A stretch of DNA of 33,196 nt from an uncultured Parabacteroides sp. (GTDB taxonomy: Bacteria; Bacteroidota; Bacteroidia; Bacteroidales; Tannerellaceae), in assembly GCA_944325335.1 (NCBI GenBank), contig CALUZR010000042.1:1-33196 (forward strand). Reading direction: 5' to 3'. Numbering within the stretch: the stretch's first letter is position 1; every line of letters begins with the position of its first letter. Below, one piece after another: positions 23,457 to 32,003 of this stretch. A program made the position numbers and the translations under genes. The notes beneath the pieces were generated by a model. It was not told the DNA's origin and searched no databases. It saw nothing but the letters and a program-made list of their open reading frames with translations.

Positions 23457-26400
23457 ATGACACGAAAACTATTTACTTTATTGATAATGTTCCTTACGAT
23501 GGTGGGGAATGCGGTTTGGGGGCAGATAACAGGCTCTGGAACATCAGAAAACCCTTATACTGGAGAAGGTTCGTTGACTATTACAGCAACAGATGGAGGT
23601 AATGTTTATTTAGAAAATGCGACTATTACCAATTCAAGTTATATACTGGATTTAGCAAATCTTAATGGAAACTTTACGATACATGTTTCTGGTGTATGTG
23701 AATTGGGAAGTCCTGATGATACTAACGTTGCTATATATTTTCCAAGTAAAAGCAATGGAACTTTAACCATTGAGGGTAATGGTATTTTGAGAATATTTGG
23801 TTTACAAGGAGACGGAAATGGTAAAAAGACAGGTGATATTATTGTAAACAATAGCACTGTCTATTTCTTAGGGAATATCGGTAATGATAGCAGTGGCCAA
23901 CATGGTTCTATTGCAATTAATGACGGTATCGTTTTCTTAGATGGTACAGCCAAAGGAGATCAAACTATCAATTTGGAACAAGGCATATTTTTTACTCACG
24001 CAAATAACACATGGAGTGGTACTGTTCATACTAGCGGGACTGAACCGTTTATCATTAATTCAACTATTTCAGGTGATATTGACGGAGACGGGACGGTTGA
24101 AGATGACGAGAATGTGCATTTGACTATTGAAGCTCCCAGTAAAGTACAACTTGGCGATGGTGTAGCTATCGAACGTGATAACAATCAGTTCCAAGTAACA
24201 GTAGAAGACGGAGCCGTGTTTAAGTATTTCATGGCACAATATGATCAGAACAAAGTCAACGGAAATGATGTAGTATCTGGTAATTCTACGGATTATACTT
24301 TCTATGGGACGAATGCATATATAAACTTGGCTGGAGATTTAACGTGTGGCGGTAATACAACTACTGGAGTACATGAATTCTTAGGTTGGGTAGATAGTGA
24401 AAATAATATGCACAGTGCATCGAAAAAACTGGAAGATGCAACTCCCGATTCTTATACTAATCCTGATACTAACGGAGCGGAATATGTAAACTTCAAAGCA
24501 GCATGGGCAACGCAGGAATTAAATATAGGCGTTAGGGAAAATGAGGCAATGCAAGACCGTGCTTTAGCAGACCAGCCAACTAATACTGTAAAATACGAAT
24601 CGCCCGCCGCGGGAAGTTTACCTGATGACATTACGTTTAACAATAATACATTCTCAGGTACAGCACAAGCCGGAACAGCAAGTACTAAGCCTAACGGCTT
24701 GTATGAAGTAAGCGTACCCTATAAATATACAAGAGACGGTTCAGAACAGTCGGGTACTGCAACGGTTAATATCACAGTAACTTCTACGGCTCCGAATATT
24801 AATGACGGAACTATTGAATTTGTAAATAATACGGGTGAATGGTATTATAGTGGAGCTAAACGTACAACAAACATCCAAATAAAGATTGATGATAAGACTA
24901 CTTTGGTAGAAGGTGTTGACTTTACAGTAACATATGAATACGATCCGATAGTTGATGGTACAACATCAGCGGAGGGTAGTGACGTTGTGGTAAAGAATGC
25001 GGGAACTTATACCGTTAAAACGATAACACCTATATCAGGGAAAGCGCAAGGAGATGTGATTTCGAACCCTACTGATGGCTCTCAGAATCCTTTGACAGTA
25101 ACGATAAAGCCTCGTACTTTGCATATTCAAGCAGTTGATCAAACTAAAGAGATAGACGATAGTAAATCGTTTAATGAGACACCAACTGTATATCAAAACA
25201 GTACAAATTCCGGTACTGTATATGTAACAGATGCAACCAATGATGATAATGACTATTTTGCTACTGGAGAGAACACAGTAACCAATATCTTTAGTGGGCA
25301 ATTGTCTATTAGTGGCGATTATAGTAAAGTAGGTACATACACTATTTCATGCGACAATTTGGAATTGCAAAATGATGGTGTTTTCTTGAAAAACAATTAT
25401 ACGCTTGCTTCTGAGAAGAAACCGGGAACCTATACCGTAACCGATAACCTCTCCAATGACGACGTAAAAACAGAAATCGAAAATGGTGATGGTGAAGGAG
25501 AAGGCGATGAAGACAAGCCAAGTTATGATGATGCAACGAATACTTGGACATTGACTTACGACGGCAAGACGCATGGAATTACTACGGTAAAGAAAGGCGA
25601 AGTTGAGATTCCGGAAACCGGAACAAATGGCGAGGCTAACTACACCATCTCTTACGCTTACAAAGCTACGGAAGAAGGTGAAGCTACGGATTTGGAAGAA
25701 GATGGCGAAGTAAAGAACGCTGGTATCTATACGGCTACGATTACATTTGCGAATGGTTATGAAGGTACAAAGACAGAGACTATCATCATTAATCCGCGTA
25801 ATCTGACCGTTGATTTGAATATTCCTGAGACGATTGACCCGGAACAGGATTTGAGCGATCTCTCCAACTGGTGGACGAAAGATAAAATTGAACTTACGGG
25901 TATTGTAGCCGATGAAGCAGATGAGGCTAAAGCTAAGTTGAACAATGCTTCTGTTTCTATCACAGGTCCATTAACTTCGGGTGAAGCCATTGATGTAGTT
26001 GTTAATAATATCAAGTTAGAAGATAACGATCCGTTCTTGACAAGCAATTACACTATTACTTATAAGAATGGTGAAACCACTATCTCTACTTTTGAAACGA
26101 AAGATAGTACGGGTGAAAACAATGACGCAACGCTTGATGACGCAACAACAGTCGGCCAAATTGAAATCAATCCAGGCGACGACGGCGATGACATCACTGG
26201 TGGTGAAGATGGTAATGACGATGACGAATTGAATGATGACGAAGACTTCATTATGATTGTTCCGGATGGCGAAGGTTCTATCAGCGTATATGATGGCGAA
26301 CCGCACGGCTTGTCGCTCTTAATCATTAAGAAGAAAGATAGCGATGTTACCTATACGTTGAAAGAAACGGAGGACTATACGGTTTCTTATACGAATGAAG

Positions 26401-28184
26401 AAGGCGAAGATTTAGGTGCAGATGTTGAACCTAAACATGCCGGTTCGTATACAGCTACTGTTACTTTAGTTGAAGACAGCCAATATCAGATTAAGGACAG
26501 CGAAGAAAATAGCTTTACGTTGACTATTCAAATTGCTCATCGTCCATTGGAAGTTTATTTGAATGTACCGACTACAATTAAGGAGAATCAAAGTCTGGAA
26601 GATTTGTCTTCTTGGTGGAACTCTTCGAAGATTACTTTCAATGAAGGCGGATTTGCTAATGATACAGAAAAAGGGAAAGCTGTAGAAACATTATCTAACG
26701 CGAAGGCTTCTATCGAAGGCCCATTGACTGTAGGTGAAAGTGTAGATGTAATGCTTCAAGATATTGAATTGAAAGATAGCGATCCATTCTTTACAAGTAA
26801 TTATACGATTACTTATAAGAAAGATAATACAGCCGTGGAAGGTATTACTTTATCTGATGAAGATGAAGACAACTCCGATGATGATGCCACTATTGAAGAT
26901 GGTACAGAAGTAGAAGAATCGGATAAGACCGAACTAGACCCAGACGATAGCGATACAATCGGCGGTGAAGATGAAAACAACGATGGTGATTTGGATGATG
27001 ACAACGATTTCATCCTCCTTTCACCGGATGGAGATACTTATGCGTCTGTTTATGATGGCGACGAACATGCACTTACGATGTTGAAATTCGGTAACACTAC
27101 ATTGAATGTAGGCACTGATTATACAGTTAGCGGATATACTTCTGATGATGATCCTAATGTTGGAGAGAACAGTCTGCCGAAACATGCAGCCACTTATTCC
27201 GCAACAGTTACGTTGACGAATGATGATTACAAATGGAAAGACGGTAGAACGTCTCATACATTCAATAACATCACCATCAACAAACGCCCGATGTACCTCA
27301 CTTTGAGAAGCGGCGTTACTTTCCGTTCTGCTGCCGACGTAACACTCGAAGCGTTGATTGAAGAGCAGCCTATGGGTGTAGATGAAGGTTTGGTCAATGG
27401 CGAACAGCCTAAATATAGTGGCGAACCGGTAGTAGAACAAGTTAGCGGCACACATTGGACAGCTACTATCTCGCGCGAGGATTTCCAAGTCTTGAACGGA
27501 GACAACTTCTATGTAAGCGACTATGACATTACGTTGTATGACGCAAGCAGCGAAGGCGAAGGTGATGGCGAAGATTTGACAGATGACGGCAAACTGCCTG
27601 ACGGCGGCGGCGATGATATCGTAGTTGATATTATTGTTAATCCGGAAATTCCATTTGAACCGGGTGGCAACCACGGCAGCGGCTGGGACAAACCGGAATA
27701 TTATAATATCTATATAGATACCATCTGCCCCGGCTTAAATGTAGAAGTAAGCAAGGACGTAGTGCAAGAAGGCCATCAGGTAAGTGTCTACTTAACGATT
27801 CAATCCGAATGCGACACAACGGGCATGCGCTTCGAATACAAACGCGGCCTCTTCGGCTGGTGGGAAGATTTGAAACCGCTCGAAGACGTGCAGCCGGGCG
27901 AGTACATTATCAAGAATATCTATACCGATATTTACATCCGCGCTTTGGATGCGACGATGCCGGACGACGCAACAGCCCTCGAAGCCATAGAAGGCATAAA
28001 AGCATACGCCCAGGATGGAAACATTTACGTCTACACGCCGAACCGGATGCCGGTTTGGATTGTTAGCATGACAGGTGCCGTGCTTCGGAACGAAGAGCAA
28101 GTCGGGCTGCAGGCTTACGACCGCTTGACGCGAGGCATTTACATCGTCCGTGTAGGCGAACAAGTCTTTAAGATAAGGCTCTAA
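23457..28184 (+). CDS. Large repeat-containing secreted adhesin-like protein
   Basis: 1575 residues. The signal peptide is MTRKLFTLLIMFLTMVGNAV then WGQ. I take the ATG at 23457, because the upstream ATG at 23406 lies in the intercistronic stem-loop and adds a non-signal extension. Residues about 25-200 are G/N/T-rich and look like beta-helix. An Ig-like segment follows (about 375-440), then one divergent and three closer MBG-like modules opening with YDGKTHG (about 700), YDGEPHG (about 944) and YDGDEHA (about 1199), each with KHAG/KNAG-x-Y-x-ATVT and RPLxVxLN strands. The modules are joined by very D/E-rich linkers that probably bind calcium. The last 65 residues (DGNIYVYTPNRMPVWIVSM, GIYIVRVGEQVFKIRL) resemble a type IX secretion C-terminal sorting tail. 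The module boundaries are approximate. Confidence 0.83.
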   Translation: MTRKLFTLLIMFLTMVGNAVWGQITGSGTSENPYTGEGSLTITATDGGNVYLENATITNSSYILDLANLNGNFTIHVSGVCELGSPDDTNVAIYFPSKSNGTLTIEGNGILRIFGLQGDGNGKKTGDIIVNNSTVYFLGNIGNDSSGQHGSIAINDGIVFLDGTAKGDQTINLEQGIFFTHANNTWSGTVHTSGTEPFIINSTISGDIDGDGTVEDDENVHLTIEAPSKVQLGDGVAIERDNNQFQVTVEDGAVFKYFMAQYDQNKVNGNDVVSGNSTDYTFYGTNAYINLAGDLTCGGNTTTGVHEFLGWVDSENNMHSASKKLEDATPDSYTNPDTNGAEYVNFKAAWATQELNIGVRENEAMQDRALADQPTNTVKYESPAAGSLPDDITFNNNTFSGTAQAGTASTKPNGLYEVSVPYKYTRDGSEQSGTATVNITVTSTAPNINDGTIEFVNNTGEWYYSGAKRTTNIQIKIDDKTTLVEGVDFTVTYEYDPIVDGTTSAEGSDVVVKNAGTYTVKTITPISGKAQGDVISNPTDGSQNPLTVTIKPRTLHIQAVDQTKEIDDSKSFNETPTVYQNSTNSGTVYVTDATNDDNDYFATGENTVTNIFSGQLSISGDYSKVGTYTISCDNLELQNDGVFLKNNYTLASEKKPGTYTVTDNLSNDDVKTEIENGDGEGEGDEDKPSYDDATNTWTLTYDGKTHGITTVKKGEVEIPETGTNGEANYTISYAYKATEEGEATDLEEDGEVKNAGIYTATITFANGYEGTKTETIIINPRNLTVDLNIPETIDPEQDLSDLSNWWTKDKIELTGIVADEADEAKAKLNNASVSITGPLTSGEAIDVVVNNIKLEDNDPFLTSNYTITYKNGETTISTFETKDSTGENNDATLDDATTVGQIEINPGDDGDDITGGEDGNDDDELNDDEDFIMIVPDGEGSISVYDGEPHGLSLLIIKKKDSDVTYTLKETEDYTVSYTNEEGEDLGADVEPKHAGSYTATVTLVEDSQYQIKDSEENSFTLTIQIAHRPLEVYLNVPTTIKENQSLEDLSSWWNSSKITFNEGGFANDTEKGKAVETLSNAKASIEGPLTVGESVDVMLQDIELKDSDPFFTSNYTITYKKDNTAVEGITLSDEDEDNSDDDATIEDGTEVEESDKTELDPDDSDTIGGEDENNDGDLDDDNDFILLSPDGDTYASVYDGDEHALTMLKFGNTTLNVGTDYTVSGYTSDDDPNVGENSLPKHAATYSATVTLTNDDYKWKDGRTSHTFNNITINKRPMYLTLRSGVTFRSAADVTLEALIEEQPMGVDEGLVNGEQPKYSGEPVVEQVSGTHWTATISREDFQVLNGDNFYVSDYDITLYDASSEGEGDGEDLTDDGKLPDGGGDDIVVDIIVNPEIPFEPGGNHGSGWDKPEYYNIYIDTICPGLNVEVSKDVVQEGHQVSVYLTIQSECDTTGMRFEYKRGLFGWWEDLKPLEDVQPGEYIIKNIYTDIYIRALDATMPDDATALEAIEGIKAYAQDGNIYVYTPNRMPVWIVSMTGAVLRNEEQVGLQAYDRLTRGIYIVRVGEQVFKIRL

Positions 28185-28247
28185 TCGATAGAATAGAGTA
28201 AGGCCGATGCGAATCGCCCGCAATATGTTTTATTAGTGAATGGATGG

Positions 28248-28276
28248 CCCCAGGTTCTTCGGAATCTGGGGTTTTT
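28248..28276 (+). terminator. Rho-independent terminator with UUCG tetraloop
   Basis: CCCCAGGTTC pairs with GAATCTGGGG (one G-U) around a C(UUCG)G tetraloop, followed by TTTTT. It ends the adhesin transcript. Confidence 0.92.
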
Positions 28277-28325
28277 CATGTGTTGTAGTATATTCGTTTG
28301 GCGAAATGATAGCTTGAAAAACGTT

Positions 28326-28585
28326 GGAAATGGTATTGCGCGGACGCAATTTCACTTCCAACGCAATTGGAAGCCCATTGTGCGGACGCAATTCCATTTC
28401 CAACGCGGTTGGAAGCCCATTGTGTGGACACAATTCCATTTCCAACGCGGTTGGAAGCCCATTGTGTGGACGCAATTCCATTTCCAACGCGGTTGGAAGC
28501 CCATTGTGCGGACGCAATTCCATTTCCAACGCGATGGAAAGCCTTTTGCGTGGACGCAATGGCATTTCCAACGTTTTTGGAAGGC
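28326..28585. repeat. 42-bp tandem repeat array with a hairpin in each unit
   Basis: Units begin at 28326, 28369, 28411, 28453, 28495, 28536 and 28579 (42-bp period, with 41- and 43-bp variants at the ends). The central units contain TTCCAAC-GCG-GTTGGAA, a perfect 7-bp stem with a 3-nt loop, next to CCCATTGTGyGGACGCAATT. It lies between two + strand terminators and between convergent genes. ORFs through it on both strands are artefacts of the repetition. Confidence 0.9.
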
Positions 28586-28603
28586 GACATGCTATTACTA
28601 AAC

Positions 28604-28657
28604 AGTTACGGCACGAAGTCAATTGTCTCTTGCTTCGTGCCGTAACTATGTTTTTTT
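28604..28657 (+). terminator. 15-bp perfect hairpin with U-run, convergent terminator
   Basis: AGTTACGGCACGAAG (28604-28618) pairs perfectly with CTTCGTGCCGTAACT (28633-28647) around a 14-nt loop and is followed by seven T (28651-28657). A second terminator after the adhesin implies that the repeat array is transcribed or that the hairpin protects the convergent gene. Confidence 0.82.
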
Positions 28658-28668
28658 GTGTTTAAAAA

Positions 28669-29631
28669 TTACCCAAACAAATCGAGGGTCAGCTGCTCGC
28701 GTTCGGCTTCTTGCTTGCGGAGGTGGCGTTTGCCTTGCGGCGTGACGATTTCCATCTTGTCGAACCGGGTGCGGATGACGGTAGTCACGATATAATTCGT
28801 ATGAACCACTTCGCCCAACTCGGAGAGGCGACGCGAGATTTCCAGTACGCAATCGATGCACACGCCACTCGAAAAGGCAATCTTGTCGTCTATCATCTGT
28901 TTCTTAAACTCCTCGTCTTGCATATAAAAATCGATAGTCGCGCCGCCCTTGTTGTAAATGCCTTTCCATCGATAACGCGCATCCTTCAAGACGGGCGAGA
29001 TGATTTCTATCGTAGCGTTCTTGTCGACCAAAGGAGGCAATTCGTCGGTACGCAAGACGAAATAATCGAACTGTTCGCGCCGGACTTCCAGCAATCCGGA
29101 GCGGATGCGGTTGTGCTCGTTCAATTCGCGGAAGGAAACCTTCTTCACCTTCATACAGCCTCTGACCGCCTCAAAGAAATTCGATTTGTATTTACAGAAA
29201 CGATAGGATGAAGCGAGGAGTTCAACCAGACGAGGCGGAACACCAGCTGCATGCAACTTCAGGTCGCGGCGGAAACGGGCCACCTCGCGTTGCATCAAAG
29301 CATCGTCTGCTTCGGTCCGTTCCGAAAGCCGTTGCCCGCCTACGGACAACGTCGGACGCACCCATATCTGCATCAGGATATTCAGGATGACCGAGATGCA
29401 CCGTGGATTCTCTCCGGCGAGCGCCCAAATCTCCCGATAGCCATCGGGCATCGACGCCGGTTCGCTATACACCGTCAGCTTCACGTCGAGCATGTCGGCC
29501 AGCGAGCGGATCATCGTCAGGATTTCTTTCTCGCACCGGTGGCGGATCAGGGCATCGAGGTAGTTCGTCTTCTCGTTGAAATGGTAGCGCAATTCCAACT
29601 TGTTGGAGAATGTCATGCCTGTATTTTTCAT
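28669..29631 (-). CDS. Conserved hypothetical protein with clamp-binding-like C-terminus
   Basis: A 320-residue soluble protein. It contains basic and helical regions (RFRRDLKLHAAGVPPRLVELL, FCKYKSNFFEAVRGCMKVKKV) and a mixed alpha/beta C-terminal half with two Cys at VCIDCVLEI. I do not recognise a named family, though it looks like a conserved Bacteroidales protein. The last eight residues, QLTLDLFG, match the QLxLxLF form of the peptide that binds the bacterial DNA sliding clamp. Twelve bp after the stop of the DUF2148 gene, so the two are co-transcribed. The alternative start at Met6 is possible. GC is higher than in the adhesin region. Confidence 0.72.
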   Translation of the reverse strand: MKNTGMTFSNKLELRYHFNEKTNYLDALIRHRCEKEILTMIRSLADMLDVKLTVYSEPASMPDGYREIWALAGENPRCISVILNILMQIWVRPTLSVGGQRLSERTEADDALMQREVARFRRDLKLHAAGVPPRLVELLASSYRFCKYKSNFFEAVRGCMKVKKVSFRELNEHNRIRSGLLEVRREQFDYFVLRTDELPPLVDKNATIEIISPVLKDARYRWKGIYNKGGATIDFYMQDEEFKKQMIDDKIAFSSGVCIDCVLEISRRLSELGEVVHTNYIVTTVIRTRFDKMEIVTPQGKRHLRKQEAEREQLTLDLFG

Positions 29632-29643
29632 ACGATTCTCTCC

Positions 29644-30183
29644 TTATTTGGCTTCATGCGGTTTGCGGTCGAAGAAAGGATTCTTAGACGAAGCGCTGAC
29701 CGGTATCGCCATGACACATTTTGCCTTTTCGCCCAAGAAGTGCAACTGCTGGGCAGCCAATCCGGCACTGAACATAACCCGCGTATCGACCCGCATGTCC
29801 GAAGCCATGGCGCAGGCCGAACCAATCGCAATGCCCACGTCCACGCTATTGATCGCGCAAGGCACGGCTTCCGGTTTGGCCGCACAAGTCGCATACCCGC
29901 AATGGGCACAGTTCAGGCCTTGCGTCTGCGCGCCCGTTCCAATCAAAACGATAGCGTCCGCTTGGAGAATGTTTTCCGCATCGCGGAGGAAAAACTTCAG
30001 GCCGGTCTCGGCGGCAATGCGTTTCATCTCTTCGGAAAGGCGGGCGATGTCTTCGTCCGTTGCCATGCCTATTTCCACAATATCAATACCTTTCCCTTTC
30101 GGAGCCGTGCGTGCAGCCACCATCATGCGGTGAGCCGCTTCCCTTACCAATTGCTGGCGTATATCCCGTTCATTTGTTACCAT
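29644..30183 (-). CDS. DUF2148 domain-containing (ferredoxin-like) protein
   Basis: A 179-residue protein. It has the DUF2148 pattern: NCAHCGYATC (residues about 91-100), with further Cys at VPC and GSACAMASDM, giving a cluster of Cys residues likely to bind an iron-sulfur cluster. The flanking segments (ADAIVLIGTGAQTQGL, VDVGIAIGSA, FLGEKAKCVMAIPVSASSKN) are typical of the family. The biochemical role is not known. It is the first gene of a two-gene operon with the unknown protein downstream, divergent from the lactate dehydrogenase. Confidence 0.9.
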   Translation of the reverse strand: MVTNERDIRQQLVREAAHRMMVAARTAPKGKGIDIVEIGMATDEDIARLSEEMKRIAAETGLKFFLRDAENILQADAIVLIGTGAQTQGLNCAHCGYATCAAKPEAVPCAINSVDVGIAIGSACAMASDMRVDTRVMFSAGLAAQQLHFLGEKAKCVMAIPVSASSKNPFFDRKPHEAK

Positions 30184-30209
30184 AATGCATGTGTTCTTAA
30201 AAATACTTT

Positions 30210-30217
30210 CAAAGATA
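30210..30217 (-). promoter_or_regulatory. -7 box of the DUF2148 operon
   Basis: TATCTTTG on the minus strand, 27 bp before the ATG at 30183. The divergent ldh promoter (TATCTTCG at 30231-30238) lies beside it. Confidence 0.55.
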
Positions 30218-30276
30218 ATTCTTTTTTTTGTATCTTCGTATTGTTTTTAAGGAAACAAGTCAAAATAGGTAGGATT

Positions 30277-31272
30277 ATGGCTATAAAAATTGCATTCTTC
30301 GACACGAAGAGTTACGACCGCGAGTCGTTCGACCAGGCAAGCAACGGGCTTGCATACGAAATACATTATTATAAAGACCGCCTTTCGGTCCATACAGCCC
30401 AGCTGGCGATGGGTAAGGATGTGGTTTGCATCTTCGTCAACGACGAGTGCGACGCCCAAGTGATTGATTTGTTGGCCTCGTATGGCGTCAAGCTGATCGC
30501 CCTCCGTTGCGCCGGCTTCAACAATGTAGACATGAAAGCGGCGGCCGGACGTATCCCCGTTGTGCGCGTACCGGCTTATTCACCTCATGCCGTGGCCGAA
30601 TATGCCGTGACGTTGATGCTTTGCCTCAACCGCAAAGTCTATCGTTCGGTCTACCGCACACGGGAAGGAAACTTCAAGCTGAAAGGGCTGATGGGCTTCG
30701 ACATGTATGGCAAGACCGCCGGACTGATTGGATTGGGACGCATCGCGAAAGAGCTGGTCAAGATATTGCGCGGCTTCGGTATGAACGTCATTGCCTACGA
30801 CCCTTATCCCGATAAGGCGTTTGCCGAAGCGCATCAGACGCGGCTCGTCTCGCTCGACGAACTCTATGCCGAAAGCGACATCATCTCCCTCCATTGCCCG
30901 CTGACCGACGAGAACAAGTTCCTCATCAACCGCGATAGCATCCAAAAGATGAAACCCGGCATGATGCTTATCAACACCGGACGTGGCAAACTCATCCGCA
31001 CGGAAGACCTTATCGAAGGATTGCGCACGGGACAAATCGGTTCGGCCGGACTGGATGTCTACGAAGAAGAGCAGAATTTCTTCTACGAAGACCGGAGCGA
31101 CAAGATGATAGACGACGACAAGCTCGCGCTCCTCCTCATGATGCCCAATGTCATCATCACTTCACACCAGGCTTTCTTTACCCGAGAAGCCATGCACAAC
31201 ATTGCCACGACGACGCTCGAAAACATCCGTGATTGGGCCGAAGGGCGCGAACTGAAGAATGAAGTGAAATAA
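30277..31272 (+). CDS. ldhA: D-lactate dehydrogenase (2-hydroxyacid dehydrogenase, LdhA type)
   Basis: A 331-residue protein, family length. The NAD-binding Rossmann motif GLIGLGRIAKELVK is at about 149-162, with D175 in AYDPYP to hold the ribose. The substrate-binding Arg is in NTGRGKLI (R236), the catalytic Glu near 265 and the catalytic His in SHQAFF (H297). YEEEQNFFYEDRS is characteristic of fermentative D-LDH rather than phosphoglycerate dehydrogenase. It reduces pyruvate to D-lactate, regenerating NAD+ in this anaerobe. The start at 30277 is the Met of MAIKIAFFDTKSY; the longer frame back to 29251 reads antisense through the neighbours. It is 17 bp from the sigma factor gene. Confidence 0.93.
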   Translation: MAIKIAFFDTKSYDRESFDQASNGLAYEIHYYKDRLSVHTAQLAMGKDVVCIFVNDECDAQVIDLLASYGVKLIALRCAGFNNVDMKAAAGRIPVVRVPAYSPHAVAEYAVTLMLCLNRKVYRSVYRTREGNFKLKGLMGFDMYGKTAGLIGLGRIAKELVKILRGFGMNVIAYDPYPDKAFAEAHQTRLVSLDELYAESDIISLHCPLTDENKFLINRDSIQKMKPGMMLINTGRGKLIRTEDLIEGLRTGQIGSAGLDVYEEEQNFFYEDRSDKMIDDDKLALLLMMPNVIITSHQAFFTREAMHNIATTTLENIRDWAEGRELKNEVK

Positions 31273-31289
31273 CCCTGTGCATCATCCCC

Positions 31290-31910
31290 ATGCAACAAGA
31301 AAAGGAACATATAAACGCATTGAAGCAAGGAAACCGGGAGGCGTTCCGTACGCTCTTCCGGTATTACTATCCGCGCTTGAAGGCGTATGCGCTTACCCTT
31401 ATCGGCGAAGATGCCCCGGCGGAAGACGTCGTACAGGATACGTTCCTCTACGTCTGGGAACACCGCGCGCACCTCGCCAGCGACGATAATTTCCAAGCCT
31501 ATCTCTATCGCCTGGCTTATACGCGTTGCATGGATTATTTCCGCAAAGCGCAAATCGCCGACCGTTATTGTTCTGAGGTCTACGAAGAATACCTGCACGA
31601 TTGCCAGGAGCTCTTGCAAAGCGAAGGCACGGCATTCGACGAACTCTTCACGAAAGACTTCTACCAACGCCTCTACGAACTGGTCGAACTCCTCCCCGCC
31701 CCACGCCGCGAAGTCTTCCTCTTGGCTTACATCGAAGGACGGAAAGCCAAGGAGATTGCCGAAGAACTAACGATGCCTGTCCGCACTGTCGAGAGCCACC
31801 TTTACCTCGCCCTCAAGTTCCTCAAGAGCAAGATGACGAAGCGCGACTTCCTGCTCCTCTGCTTGCTGTCTGCCTATGGTCAGCTAATGTTTGCTGGGGT
31901 GGCCAGCTAA
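31290..31910 (+). CDS. ECF-type RNA polymerase sigma factor
   Basis: A 206-residue sigma-70-family protein. Region 2 (YYYPRLKAYALTLIG, AEDVVQDTFLYVWE, AYLYRLAYTRCMDYFR) binds core and the -10 element; region 4 (LPAPRREVFLLAYIEGRKA, then TVESHLYLALKFLKSKM) is the helix-turn-helix for the -35 element. It ends in a hydrophobic tail (FLLLCLLSAYGQLMFAG) whose last residues are encoded by the 23-bp repeat array. Bacteroidales ECF factors usually sit with an anti-sigma gene and susC; here none follows. The 17-bp gap to ldhA suggests read-through from that promoter. Confidence 0.93.
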   Translation: MQQEKEHINALKQGNREAFRTLFRYYYPRLKAYALTLIGEDAPAEDVVQDTFLYVWEHRAHLASDDNFQAYLYRLAYTRCMDYFRKAQIADRYCSEVYEEYLHDCQELLQSEGTAFDELFTKDFYQRLYELVELLPAPRREVFLLAYIEGRKAKEIAEELTMPVRTVESHLYLALKFLKSKMTKRDFLLLCLLSAYGQLMFAGVAS

Positions 31911-32003
31911 CGTTAGCTGAAATGCCCCGCTAATGTTTGCTGGGGTAGTCAGCTAACACGAGCGGGCCTGTCCAGCTAATGCTTGCTAAGGTGGCCAGCT
32001 AAT
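31881..32003. repeat. 23-bp tandem array overlapping two convergent stop codons
   Basis: Units start at 31881, 31904, 31927, 31950, 31973 and 31996, a 23-bp period, with consensus CAGCTAATGTTTGCTGGGGT. The sigma factor stop (TAA, 31908-31910) and the acetyltransferase stop (31999-32001, complement of TAG) both lie inside. The CAGCTAA box supplies stop codons on both strands. Confidence 0.85.

Noticed and set aside
28233..28665. ORFs of 90-130 codons on both strands
   Set aside because: Same artefact from the 42-bp array; they run through two terminator hairpins.
29251..30276. N-terminal extension of the lactate dehydrogenase back to 29251
   Set aside because: It runs antisense through two well-supported minus-strand genes and has no family similarity.
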